Assembly (NCBI GenBank): GCA_964443805.1
Contig: CAYUEQ010000048.1
Span: forward strand, 1-6,299
Length of the DNA stretch: 6,299 nt
Source of the DNA: CAYUEQ01 sp964443805
GTDB lineage: Bacteria > Bacillota_I > Bacilli_A > RF39 > UBA660
Direction: 5' to 3'
Shown: piece after piece, positions 1-5,772 of the stretch
Position numbering within the stretch: the first letter of the stretch is position 1
How the letters are laid out: each line of letters begins with the position of its first letter
The notes under the pieces: model-generated
The model's input: the letters and a program-made list of their open reading frames with translations, nothing else
Database searches by the model: none
Told to the model about the DNA's origin: nothing
Translations under genes and position numbers: made by a program

Positions 1-338
1 TCTACTGTTTTTTCTGCTTTCTTATAATTGTGATTTGGGATTATATGATAGTGGTAATGTTTTATCGCTTGACTCTCTCCATAATTAACTAAACAAGTTA
101 TCCCCTTAGCATTTAATTTATCCATTAATAAAGGTATAATTTTTTCTGCTACCTTTTTTATATGATTGTTTATATCATCTGGTAATTCATAAATATCTTT
201 ATAATGTGTTTTAGGTATTATTAAACTATGTCCATCACTGTGAGGAAATTTATCTAATATTACTATTACTACTTCATCTTCATATATTAATTTTTTATCT
301 TCTTTATTATTGATCATATTACAAAATAAGCAATCCAT
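1..338 (-). CDS. HIT-family (histidine triad) protein, C-terminus cut by window edge
   Basis: Reading leftward from an ATG at 338-336 gives 112 codons with no stop before the window edge. The protein opens with a Cys-x-x-Cys pair (residues 3 and 6). It then shows the HIT signature stretch with DKFP and GHSLIIPKTH around residues 29-45, and the catalytic triad HYHYHII at 94-100 (His94, His96, His98). HIT proteins are small cytosolic nucleotide hydrolases/transferases acting on nucleoside phosphoramidates or dinucleoside polyphosphates; the middle triad His normally forms the nucleotidyl intermediate. The Cys pair with two His binds zinc in several bacterial members. A ribosome binding site AAAGGA (minus strand, 348-353) lies 9 bases before the ATG, which supports this start. 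Only the last few tens of residues should be missing. The gene is divergent from the yqfC operon. The substrate cannot be told from sequence. Confidence 0.93.
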   Translation of the reverse strand, partial: MDCLFCNMINNKEDKKLIYEDEVVIVILDKFPHSDGHSLIIPKTHYKDIYELPDDINNHIKKVAEKIIPLLMDKLNAKGITCLVNYGESQAIKHYHYHIIPNHNYKKAEKTV

Positions 339-357
339 TTTAACACGTCCTTTAATT

Positions 358-405
358 TATTTTAACATATTTTATAAAAAAGTATATCGATGATATTTTA
401 ACATA
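358..405. repeat. 12-bp direct repeat in the divergent intergenic region
   Basis: TATTTTAACATA occurs at 358-369 and again, exactly, at 394-405, 36 bp apart. On the minus strand each copy carries an extended -10 (TGTTAAAAT). On the plus strand the second copy overlaps the sigma-E-like -10. This may be duplicated promoter sequence or a pair of regulator sites; in such AT-rich DNA chance is also possible. Confidence 0.5.
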
Positions 406-409
406 GAAT
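382..409 (+). promoter_or_regulatory. Sigma-E-like promoter for the yqfC operon
   Basis: GTATAT (382-387) and CATAGAAT (402-409) resemble the -35 (ATA-containing) and -10 (CATACANT-like, seven of eight) elements of the mother-cell sigma factor SigE. The gap from ATA to CATA is 15 bases, slightly short of the usual range. In B. subtilis yqfC and yqfD are known SigE-dependent genes, so motif and context agree. A sigma-A reading (TAGAAT at 404-409) lacks any reasonable -35. One reservation is that initiation about 7 bases downstream would begin the mRNA at the ribosome binding site, leaving almost no leader. Confidence 0.42.
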
Positions 410-423
410 TAAGTAGGTGATCA
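395..423 (-). promoter_or_regulatory. Possible leftward promoter for the HIT gene
   Basis: On the minus strand an extended -10, TGTTAAAAT (-10 hexamer TAAAAT at 400-395), is preceded by a 17-base spacer and a weak -35 TGATCA (423-418; three of six match TTGACA). Initiation would fall near 388, leaving a leader of about 50 bases before the HIT start. A second identical extended -10 lies at 364-359, but would start the transcript inside the ribosome binding site, so the upstream copy is preferred. The assignment is inferred from motif matches only. Confidence 0.33.
415..422 (+). promoter_or_regulatory. Ribosome binding site that sets the yqfC start
   Basis: AGGTGATC is a perfect complement to the GATCACCT near the 3' end of 16S rRNA. 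Its AGG is 8 bases before GTG 426, an ideal spacing, against 14 bases before ATG 432. The GTG at 417 lies inside the site and cannot use it. This decides for GTG 426. Confidence 0.6.
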
Positions 424-425
424 GA

Positions 426-668
426 GTGAAAATGGTTGATAATATCAAAACTTTTTTATATGATCGAGAATATTTTATTAGTCTTTTTGATAATAATGTT
501 CATGTTTTTAATTATTTAGAAGTACGTAATTTCACTGAAAATGAGATTGTTTTGAATATGGAAAACTTTAGATTGGCAATTAAAGGTAAAAAACTAAAGA
601 TAACTAAGATGGAAAACAGAGAACTTATTATTAATGGTGATATAGAGAATATAGGTATTAGAAGATGA
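426..668 (+). CDS. yqfC: Sporulation protein YqfC (YabP/YqfC family)
   Basis: This is a protein of 80 residues when started at GTG 426; ATG 432 and GTG 417 are alternatives. The C-terminal half, with MENFRLAIKGKKLKI followed by ELIINGDIENIGI, is the beta-rich core typical of the YabP/YqfC family. Members elsewhere are about 90-95 residues, so this one is slightly short at the N-terminus. There is no membrane segment or signal peptide. YqfC is made in the mother cell under SigE in B. subtilis and is encoded immediately before yqfD; its biochemical role is not established. The stop TGA overlaps the yqfD start by four bases (ATGA), so the two are translationally coupled. The family call rests on both the short core motif and the strong yqfD neighbour. 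Confidence 0.85.
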   Translation: MKMVDNIKTFLYDREYFISLFDNNVHVFNYLEVRNFTENEIVLNMENFRLAIKGKKLKITKMENRELIINGDIENIGIRR

Positions 669-1849
669 GAAGTATTGTTGAAAAGACGAAAAACCATTTT
701 GTATTAGTTAGAGTTCAAGGAGATTATTTAAATAATTTTATTTTTAAGTTAAGTAAAATGAATATTACAATTAAGAAAATAAATTATTTAAATAATAATA
801 AAATAGAAATTTTGATTAAGAAAGATAGATATAAAGAATTAAAGAAAAGATATCCGGGATATAAATTTAAAATTATTAAAGATGTTGGGTTTTATAAAGT
901 AAGGCCATTTATTAGAAGACATCGTTATTTTTTGTTTAGTATTTTTATTGGTTTAATTGCTCTTTATTGTTTATCTAGAGTTATATTAAAAGTAGATGTA
1001 ATCCATTCTAACAAAAATATTAGAAATTTAGTTAAAACTGAATTAAGTGAAGTTGGAATTAAAAAATATTCTTTAAAAAAAAGTTATAAGAAAATAAATA
1101 AAATTAAAGAAAATATATTGGATAAATATCCCGATAAAATAGAGTGGTTAGAGATAGAGAATATTGGCATGACTTATACAGTTTATATTGAAGAGAGGAT
1201 TATTAAAGAAAAAGAAGAAAAAAAGGATGAATATTGTCATGTAGTTGCTGATAAAAGTGCGATTATTACTAAAATAATATCTTCTAAGGGAGAGAAGGTA
1301 AAAGTTGTAGATAATTATGTTAATGAAGGAGACATAATTATTTCTGGTGAAATAAAACTTTATGAAGATGTAAGAGATAATGTTTGTGCAGAAGGTAAAG
1401 TATATGGAGAAGTATGGTATACAGTTAATGTTAAGGTTCCTCTTGAATACGAGGAAAAAATATATACCGGTGAGATAAGAAAAAACATTAGATATGAAAC
1501 AGATTCAAAAAAACATTCGATATTTAGAAGTAAATTTAAAAAATATGATATTGAAGATAAGAAGAAGTTAATTACTTTATTTAATGTTGATTTTGTTTTA
1601 GAAGAAGAACAAGAATATAATTCTAAAATTAAAAGACATACTGAAAAAGAAGCTATAAATCATGGTATAGATTTAGCAAAAGAAAAAATAGAAATAAAAT
1701 TAAAAAAAGATGAGAGGGTTTTGAAAGAAAAAGTTTTGAAAAAAGTATTAAATAATAGTACAATAGAACTAGAGATATTCATAGCAGTAGAAGAGAGTAT
1801 AGGCGTTTTGCAAAGTTATGAAATAAATATCAGTGAAGAAATGAGTTGA
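665..1849 (+). CDS. yqfD: Sporulation protein YqfD
   Basis: The product has 394 residues, close to the ~398 of B. subtilis YqfD. The N-terminal ~80 residues form a soluble, Lys-rich alpha/beta region. One membrane span lies at about 87-107 (after RRHRYF), followed by a large C-terminal region expected to be extracytoplasmic. That part has family landmarks: an IEWLEIENIG segment near 157-167, then VVADKSAIITKI and VNEGDIIISGEI around 195-235, and an AEGKVYGEVWYTV stretch after them. The family is annotated as a putative stage IV sporulation protein and is SigE-controlled in the mother cell. The presumed location is the mother-cell/outer forespore membrane, and the mechanism is unknown. ATG 665 overlaps the yqfC stop. 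The TGA stop at 1847-1849 overlaps the next gene. Confidence 0.93.
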   Translation: MRSIVEKTKNHFVLVRVQGDYLNNFIFKLSKMNITIKKINYLNNNKIEILIKKDRYKELKKRYPGYKFKIIKDVGFYKVRPFIRRHRYFLFSIFIGLIALYCLSRVILKVDVIHSNKNIRNLVKTELSEVGIKKYSLKKSYKKINKIKENILDKYPDKIEWLEIENIGMTYTVYIEERIIKEKEEKKDEYCHVVADKSAIITKIISSKGEKVKVVDNYVNEGDIIISGEIKLYEDVRDNVCAEGKVYGEVWYTVNVKVPLEYEEKIYTGEIRKNIRYETDSKKHSIFRSKFKKYDIEDKKKLITLFNVDFVLEEEQEYNSKIKRHTEKEAINHGIDLAKEKIEIKLKKDERVLKEKVLKKVLNNSTIELEIFIAVEESIGVLQSYEINISEEMS

Positions 1850-2466
1850 GAAGTATGATTGGTGCAACCATGAATGAAGTTTTAAAAAGTATCTGGCCAA
1901 TGTTAGTTATCTTTGTTGTTGTCTTAATGATGAGTAGAATTTTTTATTTACGAAATAATAGTAAGAAATTAGTTATATATGAAGAATTACTTTCCTTAGC
2001 TTTTTTAGTATATATATTTTTACTATTTGAGTTAGTTACTAATACTGAACTAGGTGGTAGGGGAGTAAATATAATCCCTTTTACTGAGATATTTAGATAC
2101 AAAATAGGCAGTGATTTATTTTATCATAATGTAATTGGAAATATTGTTATCTTTATTCCTTTTGGTTTCTTTATCTCGAGATATATAAATGCTAAGAAGT
2201 TATCTAGTATCGTTTTAATTTCATTCATATCATCACTTACTATTGAAATTGTTCAATTACAAATTGGTAGAGCGATGGATATTGATGATATTCTTTTAAA
2301 TGTAGTTGGAGCAATAATTGGATTTTTAGCTTTTGTTGCACTTCGTGCAATAAAAAAACATCTTCCAACATTTTTGCAAAAAGATTCTTTTTATAATTTA
2401 ATTTGTATTGTATTAATTTTATTAGTGCTTATATCTTTCTTATTTAAACATGGTTATGGGTGGTAA
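1846..2466 (+). CDS. VanZ-family integral membrane protein
   Basis: The protein is about 206 residues with roughly six membrane spans (near 16-36, 46-66, 93-112, 119-137, 150-168 and 183-201). VanZ-family landmarks are clear: NIIPFTEI (75-82), NVIGNIVIFIPFGFF (95-109), and the signature IEIVQLQ...RAMDIDDILLNVVGA (133-156), containing the conserved Glu, Arg and Asp-x-Asp-Asp. VanZ itself gives low-level teicoplanin resistance, but most chromosomal members have no proven role, so resistance should not be inferred. The start could be TTG 1846, overlapping the yqfD stop by four bases, or ATG 1855; neither has a strong ribosome binding site, and translation probably depends on coupling. The gene occupies the position held by phoH and pgpH in B. 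subtilis. The last span and stop abut ybeY. Confidence 0.88.
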   Translation: MRSMIGATMNEVLKSIWPMLVIFVVVLMMSRIFYLRNNSKKLVIYEELLSLAFLVYIFLLFELVTNTELGGRGVNIIPFTEIFRYKIGSDLFYHNVIGNIVIFIPFGFFISRYINAKKLSSIVLISFISSLTIEIVQLQIGRAMDIDDILLNVVGAIIGFLAFVALRAIKKHLPTFLQKDSFYNLICIVLILLVLISFLFKHGYGW

Positions 2467-2468
2467 AG

Positions 2469-2894
2469 ATGGAGAACATAGATATAGTAGATTTATATGG
2501 TTATAAAGATTATGAATATTTAATTGATGTTATTAAAAAAACATTAAACAAATTGAATGTCGATAAAGTTGTTTTCTCAGTTATTTTAACTGATGATAAA
2601 AAAATTCATAATCTCAATAAAAAGTATCGAGGTATTGATGATACAACTGATGTTTTATCTTTTGCTTTTGAGGAAGATGAAAGTATTTGTTATAATGATT
2701 TTAGACTCTTAGGAGATATTTATATTTCAATACCTAAGATGATTAGACAAGCAGAAGATTATGGGCATAGTGAAAAAAGAGAATTGTCATTTTTAACTGT
2801 TCATGGTTTGTTACATCTCCTTGGATATGATCATCAAACGTCTGAAGATGAAAAGAAAATGAATAATATGCAGGAGTTGATTTTAGATGAGTAA
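2469..2894 (+). CDS. ybeY: Endoribonuclease YbeY (16S rRNA maturation)
   Basis: A single-domain metalloprotein of 141 residues. The family's zinc site is complete: HGLLHLLGYDH at 112-122 supplies His112, His116 and His122. The upstream signature YRGIDDTTDVLSF (53-65) is also present, with LGDIYIS (81-87) following. YbeY is a cytosolic metal-dependent RNase that takes part in 16S rRNA 3'-end maturation and 30S quality control, and partners with Era in several bacteria, which matches the presence of era downstream. I use ATG 2469, two bases after the vanZ stop, with a partial ribosome binding site (GGGTGG, 2458-2463). GTG 2460 would add three residues and overlap the vanZ stop. Length is slightly below the usual 150-160 residues. 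Its last eight bases overlap dgkA. Confidence 0.96.
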   Translation: MENIDIVDLYGYKDYEYLIDVIKKTLNKLNVDKVVFSVILTDDKKIHNLNKKYRGIDDTTDVLSFAFEEDESICYNDFRLLGDIYISIPKMIRQAEDYGHSEKRELSFLTVHGLLHLLGYDHQTSEDEKKMNNMQELILDE

Positions 2895-3288
2895 AAAAAT
2901 GGATCGAAGTGCATTTAAACAACGAGGAATAAAAAGACTAATTAAAAGTTTTATTTATGCTAAAGATGGTATTGTATATACAATAATTTATGAACAAAAT
3001 TTTTTATTGCATTTAATTGCAGCTTTATTAGTAGTTTTACTTGGTTTTTTCTTTAAGATTACTACTATAGAATGGGTTTTAGTTATTATAGCAATAGCTT
3101 TAGTATTAGTTGCAGAATTAGTTAATTCATCAATTGAAGCATTAACAGATTTAATTACATTAGAAGAAAACAAACTTGCTAAAATAGCTAAAGATACTGC
3201 TAGTGGAGCGGTTTTAGTTATGGCAATGTTGTCAATAATAATGGGACTAATTATCTTTGTTCCATATATTATAGAAATTTTTAAGTAG
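2887..3288 (+). CDS. dgkA: Undecaprenol kinase / diacylglycerol kinase (DgkA family)
   Basis: A membrane enzyme of 133 residues with three spans near 39-57, 62-80 and 105-127 plus a basic amphipathic N-terminal segment. Key motifs are YEQNF (35-39), ELVNSSIEALTDL (77-89) with the catalytic-type Glu77 and Glu84, and AKDTASGAVLV (101-111), all typical of the prokaryotic DgkA fold, which trimerises in E. coli. In Gram-positive bacteria this family phosphorylates undecaprenol with ATP, regenerating the lipid carrier for peptidoglycan and other wall polymers, rather than chiefly diacylglycerol. ATG 2887 overlaps the end of ybeY by eight bases and has AGGAG at 2872-2876, ten bases upstream. The TAG stop overlaps the ribosome binding site of cdd. 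Confidence 0.95.
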   Translation: MSKKMDRSAFKQRGIKRLIKSFIYAKDGIVYTIIYEQNFLLHLIAALLVVLLGFFFKITTIEWVLVIIAIALVLVAELVNSSIEALTDLITLEENKLAKIAKDTASGAVLVMAMLSIIMGLIIFVPYIIEIFK

Positions 3289-3298
3289 GAGGAATTAA

Positions 3299-3685
3299 AT
3301 GTACAACAAATTAAAAGAGTTAATAGATAACTCATATTCTCCATATTCTAAGTTTAAGGTTGCAGCAATAGCTGTTACTGTAGATAACAAAGAATTTAAT
3401 GGAGTTAATATAGAAAATGCATCATATGGTGCAACTATATGTGCAGAAAGAAGTGCAATATCTAGTGCTATATCTTCGGGATATAAAAAAGGAGATATAA
3501 AAGAAATGCATATTATGGTTGATACAGATAAAATTAGTACTTGCTGTTTTTTATGTAGACAAGTAATAGTAGAGTTAATGAATGAAGAATCAAAAGTGAT
3601 TTGCTATAATAATTTAGGAGATAATAAAGAATTTAAAGTTAAAGAATTATGTCCCTATCCGTTTTCACAAAGAGATTTAGAATAG
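3299..3685 (+). CDS. cdd: Cytidine deaminase
   Basis: A protein of 128 residues, the usual length of the small homotetrameric cytidine deaminases, which convert cytidine and deoxycytidine to uridine and deoxyuridine in pyrimidine salvage. Substrate-loop motif NIENASYGATICAERSAI (37-54) supplies zinc ligand Cys48 and proton-shuttling Glu50. The second half-site CCFLCRQVI (82-90) supplies zinc ligands Cys83 and Cys86. In most relatives this reads P-C-G-A-C-R-Q, so the conserved Pro is replaced by Cys82 and the CxxC interior is Phe-Leu; the ligands themselves are kept. The C-terminal CPYPFSQRDL matches the family's LLPxxF tail. A strong AGGAGG (3287-3292) lies six bases before the ATG. It is expected to be active, though the altered loop is uncommon. 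Confidence 0.95.
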   Translation: MYNKLKELIDNSYSPYSKFKVAAIAVTVDNKEFNGVNIENASYGATICAERSAISSAISSGYKKGDIKEMHIMVDTDKISTCCFLCRQVIVELMNEESKVICYNNLGDNKEFKVKELCPYPFSQRDLE

Positions 3686-3696
3686 CAGGAGGAATT

Positions 3697-4575
3697 ATGA
3701 AAAGTGGTTTTGTAAGCATTATAGGTCGACCAAATGTAGGTAAAAGTACCTTGCTTGATGCAATTATTAAAGAAAGAATTGCAATTATATCTGATGTGCC
3801 AGGCACTACTAGGAATATAATTCAAGGAATTTATAATGAAGATGATTATCAAATAGTATTTGTTGATACACCTGGAATTCATAAACCAGTTAATAAATTG
3901 GGTAAGTTTTTAAATAAACAAGCTACTTCTATGACAAAAGATGTTGATGTCATATTATTTTTAGTTGATGCTAGTACTCATTTAGGTAAAGGAGATAAGT
4001 TTATAATTAAATCTCTGTCTTCATCTGATTTACCAGTTATCTTAGTATTAAATAAAATAGATAAAATAAAGAAAGAAGATATTTTATTAAAAATAGAGGA
4101 ATATAAAGATTTATATTCTTTTGCAGAAATTGTTCCAATTTCAGCAGAAAAAAATGATAACGTGGATCATTTAATTGATGTAATAAAAAAATATCTAACT
4201 GATGATGTTAAATATTTTGATGATGATATGTATACTACTAATAGTATTAATTTCATGGTTGCTGAATTTGTTAGAGAACAATTATTGTTTGTAACTGAAG
4301 AAGAGATACCTCATAAGATTACATGTGTTACAACACAATTTGTAGAAAAGAAAGGTATTGTTCATATAAATGTAGATATCATAGTTGATAAAGACTCTCT
4401 TAAAAAGATTATTATTGGTAAAAAAGGAGAGCGCTTAAAGACTGTTGGTACTAAAGCAAGATTAGAGATAGAAAAGATGTTAGATAAAAAAGTATATTTA
4501 GAATTATATGTTAAAACTATTGAAAATTGGTTTGATAAAGAAAAATATTTAGCAGAAATGGGTTTTAATGAATAA
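3697..4575 (+). CDS. era: GTPase Era (ribosome assembly)
   Basis: The product is 292 residues, the normal Era length. GTPase motifs appear in order: P-loop GRPNVGKS (10-17), switch I SDVPGTTRN (32-40), DTPG (57-60), NKID (119-122) and SAE (149-151). The C-terminal KH RNA-binding domain follows, with IIIGKKGE (238-245) and the VKTIENWFD end typical of Era. Era binds the 3' end of 16S rRNA and chaperones late 30S assembly, in the cytosol and at the membrane. ATG 3697 has AGGAGG at 3687-3692, four bases upstream, and begins the canonical KSGFVSIIGRPNVGKS; an upstream in-frame ATG at 3649 lies inside cdd and is not used. The gene sits between cdd and yqzL-recO exactly as in B. subtilis. Confidence 0.98.
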   Translation: MKSGFVSIIGRPNVGKSTLLDAIIKERIAIISDVPGTTRNIIQGIYNEDDYQIVFVDTPGIHKPVNKLGKFLNKQATSMTKDVDVILFLVDASTHLGKGDKFIIKSLSSSDLPVILVLNKIDKIKKEDILLKIEEYKDLYSFAEIVPISAEKNDNVDHLIDVIKKYLTDDVKYFDDDMYTTNSINFMVAEFVREQLLFVTEEEIPHKITCVTTQFVEKKGIVHINVDIIVDKDSLKKIIIGKKGERLKTVGTKARLEIEKMLDKKVYLELYVKTIENWFDKEKYLAEMGFNE

Positions 4576-4621
4576 AAATAATAATAACTACCCACTATAA
4601 TAATAGAAGGGATTGATTATT

Positions 4622-4708
4622 ATGTATGAAAACAAAGCTTGGAAAAAATTTAAAAAAACTGGAAAAATAGAGGATTATTTAGAGTATAAAAAAACAAAAA
4701 AGAAGTGA
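4622..4708 (+). CDS. yqzL: Small YqzL-family protein
   Basis: A 28-residue open frame reading AWKKFKKTGKIEDYLEYK in its core. This matches the YqzL pattern (Trp, Phe, Thr-Gly-(Asn)-Ile/Val, Tyr-Leu, Lys) and sits precisely between era and recO, where yqzL lies in B. subtilis and many relatives. B. subtilis YqzL is about 47 residues; here the acidic C-terminal tail is missing and the end is Lys-rich. A ribosome binding site GAAGGGA (4606-4612) stands nine bases before the ATG. No function is established for the family, and there is no membrane segment. Its TGA stop is four bases before recO, suggesting coupled translation. Position plus motif make this a confident call despite the size. Confidence 0.8.
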   Translation: MYENKAWKKFKKTGKIEDYLEYKKTKKK

Positions 4709-4712
4709 TTAT

Positions 4713-5444
4713 TTGATAAAAAAATTAGAAGGAATTGTAATTAGCGAAACTAATTATGGAGATAGTTCTAAAATTATTAATGTTTTAACAAAAGAATATG
4801 GAATTATTGGAATGATGGCAAAGGGTGCTAAATCATTAAAGAGTAAACTACGTTGTGGTACTGATCGTTTTTCATATGGGTATTTTCAAGTCTACTATAA
4901 AGAAAATAAATTATCGTTATTATCAAGTGTAGATATTATAAATCCCTTTAGAAATATTAAAAACGATATTGAATTAGTTAGTTATCTTAATTATATAGTT
5001 GAACTAACATCACAAGTGGCTAAACAGCACTATGATGAGACATTATTTGATAATATGATAAATACTATTCTAAAAATAGAAGAGGGTTTAAATCCATTAA
5101 TAATGACTAATATATTAGAAACAAAGTATTTAGATTATTTAGGTGTAGGACTTAACTTTGATGCATGTGTTAAATGTGGGTCAACTTTAAATATTGTAAC
5201 ACTCGATGGAGATGCAGGTGGCTATTTATGTAATAAATGTTTAACCCAAAACAATTATTTAATAAATCCAAAATCTATCCAATTATTTAGAATGTATTAT
5301 TATGTAGATATTAATTCAATTTCAAAAATAGATATAACCGAAGTAGTTCAAAATGATATTAATTTCTTTTTAGATAAATATTATGATCGTTATACTGGTT
5401 TATATTTAAACAGTAAAAGTTTTTTAAAGGCAATAGTTAACTAA
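4713..5444 (+). CDS. recO: DNA repair protein RecO
   Basis: A protein of 243 residues, close to the usual ~250. The N-terminal OB fold (1-80) begins with the family pattern LEGIVISETNYGDSSKIINVLTKEYG, then AKGAK (36-40). A helical middle domain follows. A zinc finger then supplies four Cys at 152, 155, 173 and 176 (CVKC and CNKC). RecO works with RecR to load RecA on SSB-coated single strands and anneals complementary DNA in the RecF pathway. The start is TTG 4713: it is four bases after the yqzL stop, has only a weak site (AAGTGAT), and no later ATG would keep the OB fold. In B. subtilis glyQS follows; here a terminator and accessory DNA follow. Confidence 0.96.
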   Translation: MIKKLEGIVISETNYGDSSKIINVLTKEYGIIGMMAKGAKSLKSKLRCGTDRFSYGYFQVYYKENKLSLLSSVDIINPFRNIKNDIELVSYLNYIVELTSQVAKQHYDETLFDNMINTILKIEEGLNPLIMTNILETKYLDYLGVGLNFDACVKCGSTLNIVTLDGDAGGYLCNKCLTQNNYLINPKSIQLFRMYYYVDINSISKIDITEVVQNDINFFLDKYYDRYTGLYLNSKSFLKAIVN

Positions 5445-5453
5445 TTGCCTTTT
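5426..5453 (+). terminator. Hairpin terminator at the end of recO
   Basis: AAAGGCAAT (5426-5434) pairs perfectly with ATTGCCTTT (5444-5452) across a nine-base loop, followed by a short T run. The recO stop codon (5442-5444) lies in the loop and at the base of the 3' arm, so the terminator overlaps the last codons of recO. It probably ends the long yqfC-recO transcript. The T tract is short, so read-through may occur. Confidence 0.7.
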
Positions 5454-5467
5454 ATCATGTCTGGAGA

Positions 5468-5496
5468 TTGAAAAAACACTATCTAATTGATAAAAT
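5468..5496 (+). promoter_or_regulatory. Sigma-A-type promoter with no intact gene downstream
   Basis: TTGAAA (5468-5473), a 17-base spacer and TAAAAT (5491-5496) make a near-consensus vegetative promoter just after the recO terminator. A perfect TATAAT overlaps at 5496-5501 but is badly spaced from the -35. Initiation near 5503 would transcribe the surface-protein remnant at 5576-5758 and reach the inverted repeat at 5773. It is probably the original promoter of that decayed gene. AT richness lowers certainty. Confidence 0.5.
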
Positions 5497-5575
5497 ATAA
5501 TATATAAAAAGATATATTTAATTAAACAAATGTTATCTTATTTTTTATTGCCTTTTAAGTGAATAAGCAAATTAA

Positions 5576-5758
5576 AATAACACAAATTATGAAACAGGTG
5601 CTTGGTATGACGGTAGAACTCAATTTCCATCTTCAACAAATTATTGGTTTTTAAGAGGTGGTGGAGATTTATCTATGGGTGGACCTTTTTCATATTTTAG
5701 AGGAACAGGCTTTGCTTTTCGTTCGTATGGATTTCGAACTACACTAATAATAAAATGA
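5576..5758 (+). pseudogene. C-terminal remnant of an aromatic/Gly-rich surface-type protein
   Basis: An open frame of 60 codons runs from a TAA at 5573-5575 to TGA 5756-5758 without a usable start; the only in-frame ATG is mid-way and has no ribosome binding site. The translation has a strong protein-like pattern: GAWYDG, then a Pro/Ser-rich turn, NYWFLRGGG, GGPFSYFRGTGFAFRSYGFRTTL and a short basic end. Endings of the form W-F-x-R-G-G ... S/Y-G-F-R-x-x-L are, from memory, typical of the C-terminal C-type-lectin/formylglycine-enzyme-like modules of phage and surface proteins in gut Bacillota. It is therefore best read as the 3' end of a gene whose 5' part has been lost or scrambled; several in-frame stops lie directly upstream. 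It keeps a hairpin 15 bases after its stop. Family identity is inference; the remnant status is seen in the sequence. Confidence 0.6.
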
Positions 5759-5772
5759 CTTTTTATTACTTG

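Noticed and set aside
417..425. GTG 417 as the yqfC start
   Set aside because: The codon lies within the AGGTGATC ribosome binding site that serves GTG 426.
1846..2466. Glycopeptide resistance gene vanZ in the strict sense
   Set aside because: The family fold is clear, but no vanA-type cluster is present and most family members are not resistance factors.
2988..3344. Minus-strand open frame of 118 codons opposite dgkA
   Set aside because: It is the complement of a recognised DgkA gene, has no family features and no ribosome binding site in a sensible context; a shadow.
3649..3696. A longer Era starting at ATG 3649
   Set aside because: It would overlap cdd by 37 bases and add 16 residues absent from Era proteins; the AGGAGG site and the family N-terminus both fix ATG 3697.
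4576..4621. A terminator between era and yqzL
   Set aside because: Only AT-only short pairings are possible; there is no GC-containing stem or T tract.
5589..5654. A 21-residue frame from ATG 5589
   Set aside because: It has no ribosome binding site and lies out of frame over the much more protein-like surface remnant.
5576..5758. A complete diversity-generating retroelement
   Set aside because: Only a possible variable-type C-terminus is seen; no template repeat or reverse transcriptase lies in the window.
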